The notes beneath the pieces were generated by a model, which saw nothing but the letters and a program-made list of their open reading frames with translations, had not been told where the DNA came from and ran no database searches. Of a stretch of DNA of 21,363 nt, positions 13,865 through 21,363 are shown in pieces (position 1 is the first letter of the stretch; each line of letters starts with the position of its first letter). The stretch comes from Comamonadaceae bacterium (GTDB lineage: Bacteria > Pseudomonadota > Gammaproteobacteria > Burkholderiales > Burkholderiaceae_C). The stretch covers positions 1 to 21,363 of the forward strand of contig JAIXXW010000195.1 of assembly GCA_027490555.1 (NCBI GenBank), written 5' to 3'. The translations under genes were made by a program, and so were the position numbers.

Positions 13865-13870
13865 ATTATA
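13865..13870 (-). promoter_or_regulatory. metK: Likely -10 element of the metK promoter
   Basis: TATAAT on the minus strand is a perfect -10 hexamer and would place the transcript start around 13858. The hexamer 17 bases further upstream (GGGGAT) is a poor -35, so the promoter may be weak or need an activator. The same AT-rich patch could also serve the divergent slyX gene. Confidence 0.45.
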
Positions 13871-13924
13871 AAAGACTGCAGCAAGCCATCCCCATCCATG
13901 TGGAAATCATGTCCAATAAGCCCC

Positions 13925-14146
13925 ATGGACATCCCCACACCGATAGAAAACCGCCTGGTGGATCTGGAGATCAAGGCGGGCTACACCGAAGACCTGTTGG
14001 ACCAGCTCAATGCGCAGGTCTACCGGCAACAGCAACAGATCGACGCGCTGGTGCAAGAGCTTCGCCAGCTGCGCGATCGCCTGCCGGAGTCCGGCGGTGG
14101 CGCGCAGGTGCGCGACCCGCGTGACGAGATCCCGCCGCATTACTGA
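13925..14146 (+). CDS. slyX: SlyX family protein
   Basis: SlyX proteins are about 70-residue cytoplasmic coiled-coil proteins of unknown role. The 73-residue product has ENRLVDLEIKAGYTEDLLDQ followed by a Gln-rich heptad region (QQQQIDALVQELRQLRDRL), and ends in the characteristic DEIPPHY. ATG 13925 is chosen because family members start a few residues before ENRL. An upstream ATG at 13859 keeps the frame open, but its extra 22 residues (Ser/Pro/Cys-rich) do not fit the family. It is 5 bases ahead of the methylase gene at 14152, so the two are very likely co-transcribed. Confidence 0.92.
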   Translation: MDIPTPIENRLVDLEIKAGYTEDLLDQLNAQVYRQQQQIDALVQELRQLRDRLPESGGGAQVRDPRDEIPPHY

Positions 14147-14151
14147 AGCCG

Positions 14152-15213
14152 ATGCACAGCATCCAGGACATCCGCGACCACCTGCGCGCACGGGGTGCCA
14201 ACGCCTTGCACGAGCAGCGCGTGCTGCGGCTGTGGAGCCAGGCCCAAGCGCAAGACAGTGGCCGCCGTCCGCTGCACAGCTTCATGCCTTTGACGCTGCG
14301 CCAAGACTTGCCCGCCTTGACGGCGACCCTGGCGGGTCTGGCCCGCTTGCGCGAGCAGCACCCCGCCCAGGACGGCTCGGCCCGGTTGCTGGTGGGCCTG
14401 CAAGACGGCCAGACGGTGGAGTGTGTGCTGTTGCCACGCGATGGGCTGTGTGTGTCGTCCCAAGTGGGTTGTGCGGTGGGCTGCGTGTTTTGCATGACCG
14501 GGCGCGAAGGCCTGATCCGGCAGGTGGGCAGTGCCGAAATCGTGGCCCAGGTGGCGCTGGCCCGCACGCTGCGGCCCGTGAAAAAAGTCGTGTTCATGGG
14601 CATGGGCGAGCCCGCGCACAACCTGGATGCGGTGATGGAGGCCATCGAGCTGCTGGGCACGGTGGGCAACATTGCCCACAAGAATCTGGTGATGTCCACC
14701 GTGGGCGATGTGCGGGTGTTTGAGCGCCTGCCGCAAGGTCGGGTCAAGCCCGCGCTGGCCTTGTCCCTGCACAGCACCCGGGCCGATGTGCGGGCCCAGC
14801 TCTTGCCGCGCGCGCCGCGCTGGGACCCGCAGGCGCTGGTGCAAGCCGGTGAGGTCTACGCCCGTGCCACGGGCTACCCGATCCAGTACCAGTGGACCTT
14901 GATCGAGGGCGTCAACGACAGCGAGGAGGAAATCGAGGGCATTGTGCGTTTGCTCAAGGGCAAGTACGCGCTGATGAACATGATCCCCTACAACGCCGTG
15001 CCCGATTTGCCCTATGCCCGGCCCAGCTGGGCGCGCGCGGCCGAGATCGCGCGCACGCTGCACCAGCGCAGCGTGCTGACCAAACTGCGCCAGTCGGCGG
15101 GGCAGGATGTCGACGGTGGATGCGGGCAGTTGCGTGCGCGGCAGACACTGAGCCCAGTCCAGTGGTTCAAAAAACATGCGGGCCCGGTCAGTTTTTCTTC
15201 AATTGGTCTTTGA
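14152..15213 (+). CDS. Short RlmN/Cfr-family radical SAM RNA methyltransferase
   Basis: RlmN and Cfr enzymes methylate adenosine (A2503 of 23S rRNA and, for RlmN, A37 of some tRNAs) using a 4Fe-4S cluster and two SAM molecules. The 353-residue product has the cluster motif CAVGCVFC (Cys107, 111, 114) and the preceding invariant Cys100 in LCVSSQVG. It also has the SAM loop GMGEP (150-154), the LSLHS block and the C-terminal methyl-carrier Cys324 in DGGCGQL. All five key cysteines are therefore present. It is about 30 residues shorter than E. coli RlmN and its N-terminal accessory domain is only loosely similar. The standard rlmN of Burkholderiales usually lies in another gene neighbourhood (with ndk, pilF or ispG), so this may be a paralogue with a different target. 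Its 3' end overlaps the convergent gene by 26 bases. Confidence 0.87.
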   Translation: MHSIQDIRDHLRARGANALHEQRVLRLWSQAQAQDSGRRPLHSFMPLTLRQDLPALTATLAGLARLREQHPAQDGSARLLVGLQDGQTVECVLLPRDGLCVSSQVGCAVGCVFCMTGREGLIRQVGSAEIVAQVALARTLRPVKKVVFMGMGEPAHNLDAVMEAIELLGTVGNIAHKNLVMSTVGDVRVFERLPQGRVKPALALSLHSTRADVRAQLLPRAPRWDPQALVQAGEVYARATGYPIQYQWTLIEGVNDSEEEIEGIVRLLKGKYALMNMIPYNAVPDLPYARPSWARAAEIARTLHQRSVLTKLRQSAGQDVDGGCGQLRARQTLSPVQWFKKHAGPVSFSSIGL

Positions 15214-16108
15214 AAAAAACCACCATCTCTTGCCGTGTTTCTTGCGCGTCCTTGGCCGAATAGCGCATGGTGACCATGCCCCCTGTCTGGGCTTTGGCAA
15301 AGGGGCTGAATGCGGGCGGCGGCGGGTTGGGCCAGTCAAATGCATGGGTAGCGCCTTCGATCAGGCGCACCCTCAGGTGCGGGGCAATGTCCGGGAATGC
15401 TTGGCCCATTCGCAAGCAATCCTGGCGTGGGTCAAAGTCGAAGTCATCGCTGGTGCCCGAAACGATGTGGATCCTTTTTCCGGTGGCGCCCCAATTTTGA
15501 GGGCGGCCTGGGTTGATCCATGACCGGATGCGGACAGGGTCATCCAAGATGTTGGCGCAGCCTGGGTACAGCGCAAAGTGCGCTGCATAAACTAAGTCGG
15601 GAGGGAGCGAGCCATTTTGACGGGGCAACTTTGCGGGCCTGACGCCCATGCCGGTCATGAGGGTCAAGGCGCCTCCGCTGGAAAAACCGGTGATGCCAAT
15701 GCGTGAGCTGTCGAATCGGCTGTCTTTCGCCAGGAACACCAGTGATCCCCAAGCGTCTTGCAGGCGATCACACAAAACCGGGGCGGCGCGATCATTGCCG
15801 TTTTTGACGTTTCGTGGCGTGAAAGAGTCGACTTCCAGCGTGGCGATGCCGGCTGCATTCAAGGCTTGGGCATAAAAACTGCCAACGCCTGTCACGCCGG
15901 CATTGCTGTGCAGAATGACCACTGCGGGCATCGGTTCAGACGTTGTGGGTGGCAGCTGCAATCGTCCTGTGACGTGGGTGACCTGTTGGACCCGTTCGTT
16001 GCACTTTTCGCCGACCACAGGAATGTCCACGCGGGAGCTGCTCACCTGACCTTGTGCCCCCACACTAGCCAGCAAGAGCAGCCAGGTGCCGAACATCAGA
16101 CGTGTCAT
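15188..16108 (-). CDS. Exported dienelactone-hydrolase-like alpha/beta hydrolase
   Basis: The 306-residue product from ATG 16108 opens with a signal peptide (MTRLMFGTWLLLLASVGAQG) and is probably periplasmic. The alpha/beta hydrolase core shows PAVVILHSNAG (oxyanion region), YAQALNAAGIATLEVDSF, the nucleophile elbow GITGFSSGG with Ser143, the acid region SGTSDDFDF (Asp221 or 222) and His255 in EGATHAFDW. Cytoplasmic dienelactone hydrolases use Cys as nucleophile; this one has Ser, as do many secreted members. The frame extends upstream to ATG 16153, but the added residues (Pro/Thr/Lys) would spoil the signal, and AAGGA lies 10 bases before 16108. It follows the EamA gene by about 45 bases and could be its operon mate. 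Substrate unknown. Confidence 0.85.
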   Translation of the reverse strand: MTRLMFGTWLLLLASVGAQGQVSSSRVDIPVVGEKCNERVQQVTHVTGRLQLPPTTSEPMPAVVILHSNAGVTGVGSFYAQALNAAGIATLEVDSFTPRNVKNGNDRAAPVLCDRLQDAWGSLVFLAKDSRFDSSRIGITGFSSGGALTLMTGMGVRPAKLPRQNGSLPPDLVYAAHFALYPGCANILDDPVRIRSWINPGRPQNWGATGKRIHIVSGTSDDFDFDPRQDCLRMGQAFPDIAPHLRVRLIEGATHAFDWPNPPPPAFSPFAKAQTGGMVTMRYSAKDAQETRQEMVVFFKDQLKKN

Positions 16109-16153
16109 GCTGGAGGTTCCTTTTGGGCGAATGGTGATCGGTGGAGTGGGCAT

Positions 16154-17050
16154 TCAACGCCCCGGGAATTTGATGAGCCCGCTGGACAAAGCGGTGCCCA
16201 GCAAAATCACCGCGCCGCACAGCAGCATCCTGGCGGTGACGGTTTCACCCAGAAACAGCACGCCGTAGGCGATGGCAAACACCGGCACCAAAAATGTGAC
16301 GGTGAGGGCGCGGGCGGGCCCCGAGTGCTCGATCAGTTTGAAATACAGGATGTAGGCCACGCCCGTGCACAGCACACCCAGCACCAGCAAGGCCCCCCAG
16401 GCCGAGGCACTGGGCCCGTGCTCGGGGCGCAGCCACAGCGCCGGCAGGGCCAGGACCGCAGTGGCTCCAAGCTGGCTGCCGGTGGCCGTGACCAGTGGCG
16501 GCAAATCGGCCAGGTGTTTGCGGGTGAAGCTGGCGGCCACGGCATAGCAGCTGGTGGCCAGCAGGCAAGCCAGCACCGCCCAGGCGGGGGCGATGCCCGA
16601 CGCGTTGGGCTGGAAGCTGGCTTGTCCACCGGTCAGCAGGACCACCCCGGCAAAACCGATGGCCAAACCCACCGTGCGCGACAGGCTGGGCTTGTCGCCC
16701 AGCCAGAGCCAGGCCACGACCGCGCCAAACAGGGGCACGGTGGCGTTCAGGATCGATGAAAAACCGGTGCTGATGTGCAAGACCGCAAAGGAGAACAGGG
16801 CAAAGGGGATGCCGCTGTTGAGCACGCCCACCCACAGCACAGGCTTCCAGTGTTGACGAAACACCACCCCATGGCCTTTGGCCAGCATCAGGGGCAGCAA
16901 GAACACCGAGGCGATCGCCACCCGAATGCCGGCGGTGGCCAGTGCCCCCAGTTCGAGCGCGGCCACATGCATGAACAAAAAGGACGAGCCCCAGATGGCG
17001 GCCAGGAGCAGGAAATCGGTCAGCCAGCCTTTGGCGGGGAGAGCAGGCAT
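16154..17050 (-). CDS. EamA/DMT-superfamily transporter
   Basis: The 298-residue product from ATG 17050 has the standard ten-helix EamA layout in two halves. The first starts with WLTDFLLLAAIWGSSFLFM and includes LNATVPLFGAVVAWLWLGD; the second starts around APAWAVLACLLATSCYAVAA and ends with FLVPVFAIAYGVLFLGE and a last helix. The GSSF and the LGE/LGD ends of helices 4 and 9 are hallmarks of drug/metabolite exporters. Substrates in this family are amino acids, purines and other small metabolites and cannot be inferred here. The start was chosen at MPALPAKGW because upstream residues overlap the preceding gene. It begins 10 bases after the alkyltransferase stop, so the two are probably co-transcribed. 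Confidence 0.92.
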   Translation of the reverse strand: MPALPAKGWLTDFLLLAAIWGSSFLFMHVAALELGALATAGIRVAIASVFLLPLMLAKGHGVVFRQHWKPVLWVGVLNSGIPFALFSFAVLHISTGFSSILNATVPLFGAVVAWLWLGDKPSLSRTVGLAIGFAGVVLLTGGQASFQPNASGIAPAWAVLACLLATSCYAVAASFTRKHLADLPPLVTATGSQLGATAVLALPALWLRPEHGPSASAWGALLVLGVLCTGVAYILYFKLIEHSGPARALTVTFLVPVFAIAYGVLFLGETVTARMLLCGAVILLGTALSSGLIKFPGR

Positions 17051-17060
17051 GGACAAGCGT

Positions 17061-17561
17061 TCAGAGGCTGGGATGGCCTTCGAGCTGCAGCAGCGCTTGT
17101 TTGCGCCACAGCCCGCCGGCATAGCCCGTGAGTTGGCCAGAGCCACCCAGCACGCGGTGGCAGGGCACGATGATGCTCACCGGGTTGCGCCCCACGGCGG
17201 CACCCACAGCCCGCGCCGCCTGGGGCTTGCCCAGCTGCCGGGCCAGCTCGCCATAGCTTTGGCTCTGACCCGCTGGGATGCGCAGCAAGGCGCGCCAGAC
17301 CGATTGCTGGAAGGCGGTGCCGGCCGACAAATCCAATGGGCCCTTCCAAGTTTGGCTTGACCCGCCCAGGCAGGCCAGAACGTGGGCTGCGGCGCTTTGG
17401 AGCACCGGGTGGTGTTCATCCTGGGTCCACTTTTGGCGCTGGGCATCGCTCGGGCCATGCTGTTGCCCGTCAAACCACACACCGCACAGCCCATGGGTGC
17501 TGGCGGCCAGCGTGATCGGCCCCAGGGGGCTGTCGATGCGGAGGGTGCTCGGTGTGTTCAT
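17061..17561 (-). CDS. ogt: Methylated-DNA--protein-cysteine methyltransferase
   Basis: This single-use repair protein moves alkyl groups from O6-alkylguanine in DNA to its own cysteine. The 166-residue product has the ribonuclease-H-like N-terminal domain (LGPITLAAS, LCGVWF) and the DNA-binding domain with FQQSVWRALLRIPAGQSQSYGELA and ARAVGAAVGRNP. The acceptor site is IVPCHRVLGGSG, with Cys134 as methyl acceptor. It lacks the Ada N-terminal Zn and AraC domains, so it is the constitutive Ogt type. It diverges from the phosphomannomutase gene and heads a likely operon with the EamA transporter. Confidence 0.96.
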   Translation of the reverse strand: MNTPSTLRIDSPLGPITLAASTHGLCGVWFDGQQHGPSDAQRQKWTQDEHHPVLQSAAAHVLACLGGSSQTWKGPLDLSAGTAFQQSVWRALLRIPAGQSQSYGELARQLGKPQAARAVGAAVGRNPVSIIVPCHRVLGGSGQLTGYAGGLWRKQALLQLEGHPSL

Positions 17562-17611
17562 GGCCTGCCTTGGAAAATCGATCCCGGGCTCAGATGTTAG
17601 CGTGCCCCGCC

Positions 17612-17617
17612 TACAAT
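17612..17617 (+). promoter_or_regulatory. Possible -10 element for the phosphomannomutase operon
   Basis: TACAAT lies 51 bases before the ATG at 17669, in the 107-base gap between the divergent ogt and phosphomannomutase genes. The hexamer 17 bases further upstream (CTCAGA) matches the -35 consensus at only three positions, so this is a weak candidate. Confidence 0.25.
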
Positions 17618-17668
17618 CCGCCCACGATCACCCATCCGGCCCGGGTGGCTTTTGGACAGAGACAGCGC

Positions 17669-19072
17669 ATGCAACTGAACCCCTCGATTTTCAAAGCCTA
17701 TGACATCCGCGGCGTGCTGCCGTCCACCCTGAACGCCTCCGTGGCCGAAGGACTGGGCAAGGCCTTTGGCACGCAGGCCCTGGCGCAGGGCCAGCGCACC
17801 GTGGCGGTGGGGCGGGACGGCCGCCTGAGTGGCCCCGAGCTGTCGGCAGCGCTCATCCGCGGCCTGGTGGCTGCGGGCGTTCAGGTGATCGACATTGGCA
17901 TGGTCACCACGCCGATGTTGTATTTCGCGGCCAGCACCTTGTGCGCCAGTGGCATCCAGGTCACCGGCAGCCACAACCCCAAGGATTACAACGGTTTCAA
18001 GATGGTGTTGGGCGGTCGCGCGATTTATGGCGACGAGATCCAGGGCCTGCGCCAGATGATGGAGGCCGAGAGTTGGCAACTGCCGGGCGGCGGCAGCGTC
18101 ACCCGCACGGATGTGCTGGCCGATTACACCCGGCGCATCGTGGGCGACATCCGACTGGCGCGCCCGATGAAGATCGTGATCGATTCGGGCAATGGCATCG
18201 CGGGCGCTTCGGCCCCGGACATTTTTCGCGCCCTGGGCTGCGAGGTGGTCGAGCTGTTCAGCGCCGTCGACGGTGAGTTCCCCAACCACCACCCCGACCC
18301 CAGCAAGCCGGAAAACCTGCAGGACCTGATCGCCGCCCTGAAAAGCACTGGCGCCGAGCTGGGCCTGGCTTTTGACGGCGACGGCGACCGCCTGGGCATC
18401 GTGACAGCGGACGGCCAGAACATCTACCCTGACCGCCAGATGCAGCTGTTTGCGCAAGACGTGCTCAGCCGCGTGCCGGGCGGCACCATCTTGTTCGATG
18501 TGAAATGCTCGCAGCGCCTGGGCCCGGCCATCGAGGCAGCGGGCGGCAAGCCCTTGATGTACAAGACCGGCCACTCGCTGATCAAGGCCAGGATGAAAGC
18601 AGTCGAGGCCGCTGGCGGTCAAGCCCCCTTGGGTGGCGAGATGAGCGGGCACATCTTCTTCAAGGAGCGTTGGTATGGCTTTGACGACGGCACCTACGCG
18701 GGCGCCCGCTTGCTCGAAATCGTCAGCCGCAGCCCGGATGCCAACGCCGTGCTCCACGCGCTGCCCACCAGCTTCAGCACCCCAGAGCTGAACGTGGCCT
18801 GCGCCGAAGGCGAACCGCACAGCGTGACCCGCGCCCTGCAAGCGCAGGCCGCCAGCACCTTCCGCGCGCCAGCCCGGGTGTGTGACATCGACGGCCTGCG
18901 GGTGGACTGGCCCGATGGCTTTGGCCTGATCCGCGCCTCCAACACCACGCCCGTGCTGGTTTTGCGTTTTGAGGGCCAGACCGAATCCGCCTTGCACCGC
19001 ATCGAGGCCGACATGCTGGCGCTGCTGCGCTCGGTCAAGCCCGATGCACAGATCCAGGCCGCCGCGCATTGA
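17669..19072 (+). CDS. Phosphomannomutase / phosphoglucomutase (AlgC/ManB-like)
   Basis: The enzyme interconverts 6- and 1-phosphates of mannose and often glucose, supplying mannose-1-phosphate for ManC. The 467-residue product shows the four alpha-D-phosphohexomutase domains. IFKAYDIRGVLP is at the start, the phosphoserine loop is TGSHNPKDYNGFK (Ser101), the metal loop is FDGDGDRLGI (Asp236, 238, 240), the sugar-binding loop is GGEMSGHIFF (323-328 region) and the late phosphate-binding SNTTPVL segment is present. This is the AlgC/ManB type rather than GlmM, which has a TASHNP-like but distinct set. ATG 17669 fits family starts; the frame stays open to 17552, but that part overlaps ogt. It is followed by the glycosyltransferase gene after 22 bases. 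manC lies about 16 kb away in this window. Confidence 0.95.
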   Translation: MQLNPSIFKAYDIRGVLPSTLNASVAEGLGKAFGTQALAQGQRTVAVGRDGRLSGPELSAALIRGLVAAGVQVIDIGMVTTPMLYFAASTLCASGIQVTGSHNPKDYNGFKMVLGGRAIYGDEIQGLRQMMEAESWQLPGGGSVTRTDVLADYTRRIVGDIRLARPMKIVIDSGNGIAGASAPDIFRALGCEVVELFSAVDGEFPNHHPDPSKPENLQDLIAALKSTGAELGLAFDGDGDRLGIVTADGQNIYPDRQMQLFAQDVLSRVPGGTILFDVKCSQRLGPAIEAAGGKPLMYKTGHSLIKARMKAVEAAGGQAPLGGEMSGHIFFKERWYGFDDGTYAGARLLEIVSRSPDANAVLHALPTSFSTPELNVACAEGEPHSVTRALQAQAASTFRAPARVCDIDGLRVDWPDGFGLIRASNTTPVLVLRFEGQTESALHRIEADMLALLRSVKPDAQIQAAAH

Positions 19073-19094
19073 ACCCCGGCAGCGAAAGCCCCCC

Positions 19095-20168
19095 ATGAAC
19101 CCCGCCAACGCCGTGCTCAGCCCCGACCCCGAGGTCATCGTCTTCAACCTCAAGCAGCGCTACACCGGCGTGTCGGCCACCATCAATGCCTTGGTGCCCT
19201 TGCAGGCACAGCAGTGGCGTCTGGGTTTTTGCGGCACGCGCATGTCCAATGGCATCGATGGCATGACCTTGCGCGAAGCCATTCGCCTGTCGCGCAAGCC
19301 GCCCGAGGGCCGCGCCTTTCGCATCTGGCATGTGCGGCGCGACCCAGAAATGATGGCGGCGATTTTTGCGCGCGATGTGCTGCGCTTGCCGATCCAGCTG
19401 GTCTTCACCTCGGCGGCACAACACCTGCATGGGGCTTTTCCGCGTTGGCTGATTTCCAAAATGGACGCGGTGATTTCCACCACGCCCCTGGCCGCCTCTT
19501 TTGTGCCCAACACCACGGCGGTGGTGCCCCACGGCATCGACCTGGCGCGGTTTTCGCCGCCGCCCGACAAGCGCACGGCCTGGAAGGCGTCCGGCCTGCC
19601 GGGCGACTACGGCATCGGTGTTTTTGGCCGTGTGCGGCCCGACAAAGGCAGCGATGTGTTTGTCGACGCCATGATCGAGGCCTTGCCCCAGCTGCCTGGG
19701 GCCACCGCCGTGATCGCCGGCCTGGCCCAGCCCAAGCACCAGGCTTACCAGGACGCGCTGAAGGCCAAGATCGCTGCGGCCGGTCTGTCCGAGCGCATCG
19801 TCTTTTTGGGCGAAGTGCCTGCGGGGCAGGTGCACCTGTGGTACCAGCGCTGTCTGCTGTGTGTGGCCTGTCCGCGTTACGAGCCCTTTGGCCTGACCCC
19901 TTTCGAGGCCGCGGCCACCGAGTGCGCCCTGGTTTGTTCGCGCACAGGCGCTTTTGACCAACTCAGCATCCCGGGCGTGACGGGCGAGATGGTCGACACC
20001 GGCGATGCCCCGGGTCTGGCCCAAGCGGTGTTGAAGGTCCTGGCCGACCGCGAGGCGGCCCTGCGCATGGGCCAAGCCGCACGCCAGCGCGTGCTGGCGC
20101 ATTTTTCTCTGGCGAAAGAGGCCGAGGGCATTGGCCGGGTGTACGCGCAAATGTGGGCCGGGTCCTGA
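19095..20168 (+). CDS. GT4-family glycosyltransferase, LpcC-like (candidate LPS-core mannosyltransferase)
   Basis: The 357-residue enzyme has the GT-B fold of family GT4. The second half carries GVFGRVRPDKGSDVFVDAM and the EX7E motif (Glu263-Glu271 in RYEPFGLTPFEA) that binds the nucleotide sugar. The first half, with the pattern YTGVSATI, then FRIWHVRRDPEMM and LVFTSAAQHLH, and KMDAVISTT, closely resembles the Rhizobium LpcC type. LpcC adds mannose from GDP-mannose to the Kdo of the inner core. The next gene is waaA and the preceding gene makes mannose-1-phosphate, which supports an LPS-core role. The donor and acceptor are inferred. The start at 19095 excludes an upstream extension that overlaps the mutase gene; the ribosome site is weak (AGCGAAAG). 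Confidence 0.85.
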   Translation: MNPANAVLSPDPEVIVFNLKQRYTGVSATINALVPLQAQQWRLGFCGTRMSNGIDGMTLREAIRLSRKPPEGRAFRIWHVRRDPEMMAAIFARDVLRLPIQLVFTSAAQHLHGAFPRWLISKMDAVISTTPLAASFVPNTTAVVPHGIDLARFSPPPDKRTAWKASGLPGDYGIGVFGRVRPDKGSDVFVDAMIEALPQLPGATAVIAGLAQPKHQAYQDALKAKIAAAGLSERIVFLGEVPAGQVHLWYQRCLLCVACPRYEPFGLTPFEAAATECALVCSRTGAFDQLSIPGVTGEMVDTGDAPGLAQAVLKVLADREAALRMGQAARQRVLAHFSLAKEAEGIGRVYAQMWAGS

Positions 20169-20179
20169 GCGGCGCTGTG

Positions 20180-21363
20180 ATGGCTTGGCGACACGGCATC
20201 GAGCGCGGCACCTTGTGGCTGTATGGCCTGTTCATGCGCGCTGTGCAACCCTTGCTGCTGCGCAAACTGCGCCGCCGTGGCCAGCAAGAGCCCGGCTACC
20301 TGCAACACATTCCCCAGCGCTTCGGTGTGTATGACCGTCCGGCCTTGGAGCCCGGGGCGGTGTGGCTGCATGCGGTGTCTTTGGGCGAGACCCGGGCCGC
20401 TGCGCTCTTGATCGAGGCCCTGCGCGCCCAATGGCCCGGGGTGCGCTTGGTGCTGACACACAGCACCGCTACCGGCTGGGCGCAGGGGCAAAGCCTGCTG
20501 CGGCCGGGCGATGTGCAAACCTGGTGCCCGTGGGACACACCGGATGCCACGCGGCGCTTTTTGCAGCAGCACCAACCTTGCTGCGGCGTGCTGATGGAGA
20601 CCGAGGTCTGGCCCGCCATGGTGCAGGCCTGCCAGCAGGCCGGTGTGCCCTTGTTCCTGGCCAATGCCCGGCTCAACGAGGCCTCCTGGCGTTCGGCGCA
20701 ACGCTGGTCCATCTTGTCTGGCCCCGCCTACCGGGGCTTGCGCGCGGTGTGGGCCCAATCCGATGCCGATGCGCAACGCCTGCGGTCTCTGGGGGCGCCG
20801 GTCCAGGCCGTGCTGGGCAACCTCAAGTTCGATGTGCAAGCCAGGCCCGAAGCGCAGGCGCAGGCGCATGCCTGGCGCGCGCACTGGCACAGCGGCGCGC
20901 ACCGGCGCCCGGTGGTCATGCTGGCCAGCACCCGGGAAGGCGAAGAAGCGCTGTGGCTGGAGGCCCTGGCGGCCCAGCCCGAGCGCCGGCAGGCCCTGCG
21001 CGATGCCGGCGTGCTGTGGTTGCTGGTGCCGCGCCACCCGCAGCGGTTTGACGAGGTCCACCAAGCCGTGCAAGCCAGCGGCATGGCGGTGTTCCGGCGC
21101 AGTGCCTTGCCGCCGGAGGCGGCGCACTGGCCCGAAGCGGCTGGCCGCGCCGAGGTTTTTCTGGGCGACAGCGTGGGCGAGATGCCGGTGTACTTTCAGG
21201 CGGCCGACATGGCTTTGCTTGGGGGCAGTTTCAAACCCTTGGGGGGGCAAAACCTGATCGAGGCGGCGGCTTTCGGTTGCCCCGTGGTCATGGGCCCGCA
21301 CACCTTCAATTTTGCCCAGGCCGCCGAGAGCGCCGAGGCTTCAGGCGCGGCGCGCCGGGTGGC
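20180..21363 (+). CDS. waaA: 3-deoxy-D-manno-octulosonic acid transferase (Kdo transferase), 3' end beyond window
   Basis: WaaA (KdtA) transfers Kdo from CMP-Kdo to lipid A precursor at the inner membrane. About 394 residues are visible; the family is usually about 420-430, so roughly the last tenth is outside the window. A membrane anchor-like segment (LWLYGLFMRAVQPLLL) comes first, as expected. The catalytic glutamate lies in HAVSLGE (Glu70). Later blocks are METEVWPAMVQACQ, PLFLANARL, the CMP-Kdo-binding GNLKFD, VPRHPQRF and the hallmark LGGSF, then PLGGQNLIEAA. ATG 20180 follows the glycosyltransferase stop by 11 bases; a GTG one codon earlier is possible. It is the third gene of the mutase-glycosyltransferase-waaA cluster. 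Confidence 0.95.
   Translation, partial: MAWRHGIERGTLWLYGLFMRAVQPLLLRKLRRRGQQEPGYLQHIPQRFGVYDRPALEPGAVWLHAVSLGETRAAALLIEALRAQWPGVRLVLTHSTATGWAQGQSLLRPGDVQTWCPWDTPDATRRFLQQHQPCCGVLMETEVWPAMVQACQQAGVPLFLANARLNEASWRSAQRWSILSGPAYRGLRAVWAQSDADAQRLRSLGAPVQAVLGNLKFDVQARPEAQAQAHAWRAHWHSGAHRRPVVMLASTREGEEALWLEALAAQPERRQALRDAGVLWLLVPRHPQRFDEVHQAVQASGMAVFRRSALPPEAAHWPEAAGRAEVFLGDSVGEMPVYFQAADMALLGGSFKPLGGQNLIEAAAFGCPVVMGPHTFNFAQAAESAEASGAARRV

Noticed and set aside
13859..13924. N-terminal extension of SlyX from the upstream ATG
   Set aside because: The 22 extra residues are unlike SlyX and overlap the likely metK promoter region.

Overview
The window looks like a chromosomal segment of a high-GC betaproteobacterium, most likely Burkholderiales and probably Comamonadaceae. 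The clues are a Bug/TctC-type periplasmic binding protein, SlyX ending in the usual PPHY tail, a HicB that ends in an Arc-like helix-turn-helix tail, and strong G/C third-position bias in nearly every gene. Genus cannot be fixed from sequence reading alone. I see no rRNA, tRNA, CRISPR array or intact insertion sequence.

Left end (1-2867): a surface-polysaccharide locus. The 3' tip of an unidentified gene overlaps manC (GDP-mannose synthesis). A damaged stretch follows, in which pieces of at least two and probably three nucleotide-sugar genes are fused head to tail (1566-1899). A complete galE comes next. Codon use in manC and the AT-rich spacer after it differ from the rest of the window.

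2868-3805: a HicA/HicB toxin-antitoxin pair directly behind galE. The N-terminal part of hicA appears to be frameshifted, and a large hairpin covers its start. 3806-7288: a Bug-family solute-binding protein, a YdcF/ElyC-like DUF218 membrane protein and a NylA-like amidase, all on the plus strand.

7317-11743 (minus): a compact three-gene export operon of ABC ATPase, FtsX/MacB-type permease and HlyD-type adaptor. 11899-12531: a BaeRF/host-attachment family protein, a cluster of REP-like palindromic repeats and the metK terminator. metK (minus) has a leader of roughly 120 nt that could be structured. slyX and a short RlmN/Cfr-type radical SAM methylase run the other way.

15188-17561 (minus): a secreted dienelactone-hydrolase-like protein, an EamA exporter and an O6-alkylguanine-DNA alkyltransferase. 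17669 to the end (plus): phosphomannomutase/phosphoglucomutase, an LpcC-like GT4 glycosyltransferase and a partial waaA (Kdo transferase).

The common thread is mannose and the LPS core. The phosphomannomutase makes mannose-1-phosphate, ManC makes GDP-mannose, and the LpcC-like enzyme next to WaaA is a plausible consumer that decorates the Kdo-containing inner core. I found no clearly new multi-gene system. The observations most worth checking are the fused polysaccharide-gene scar, the odd hicA start region, the metK leader, the REP cluster and the short RlmN-like paralogue.
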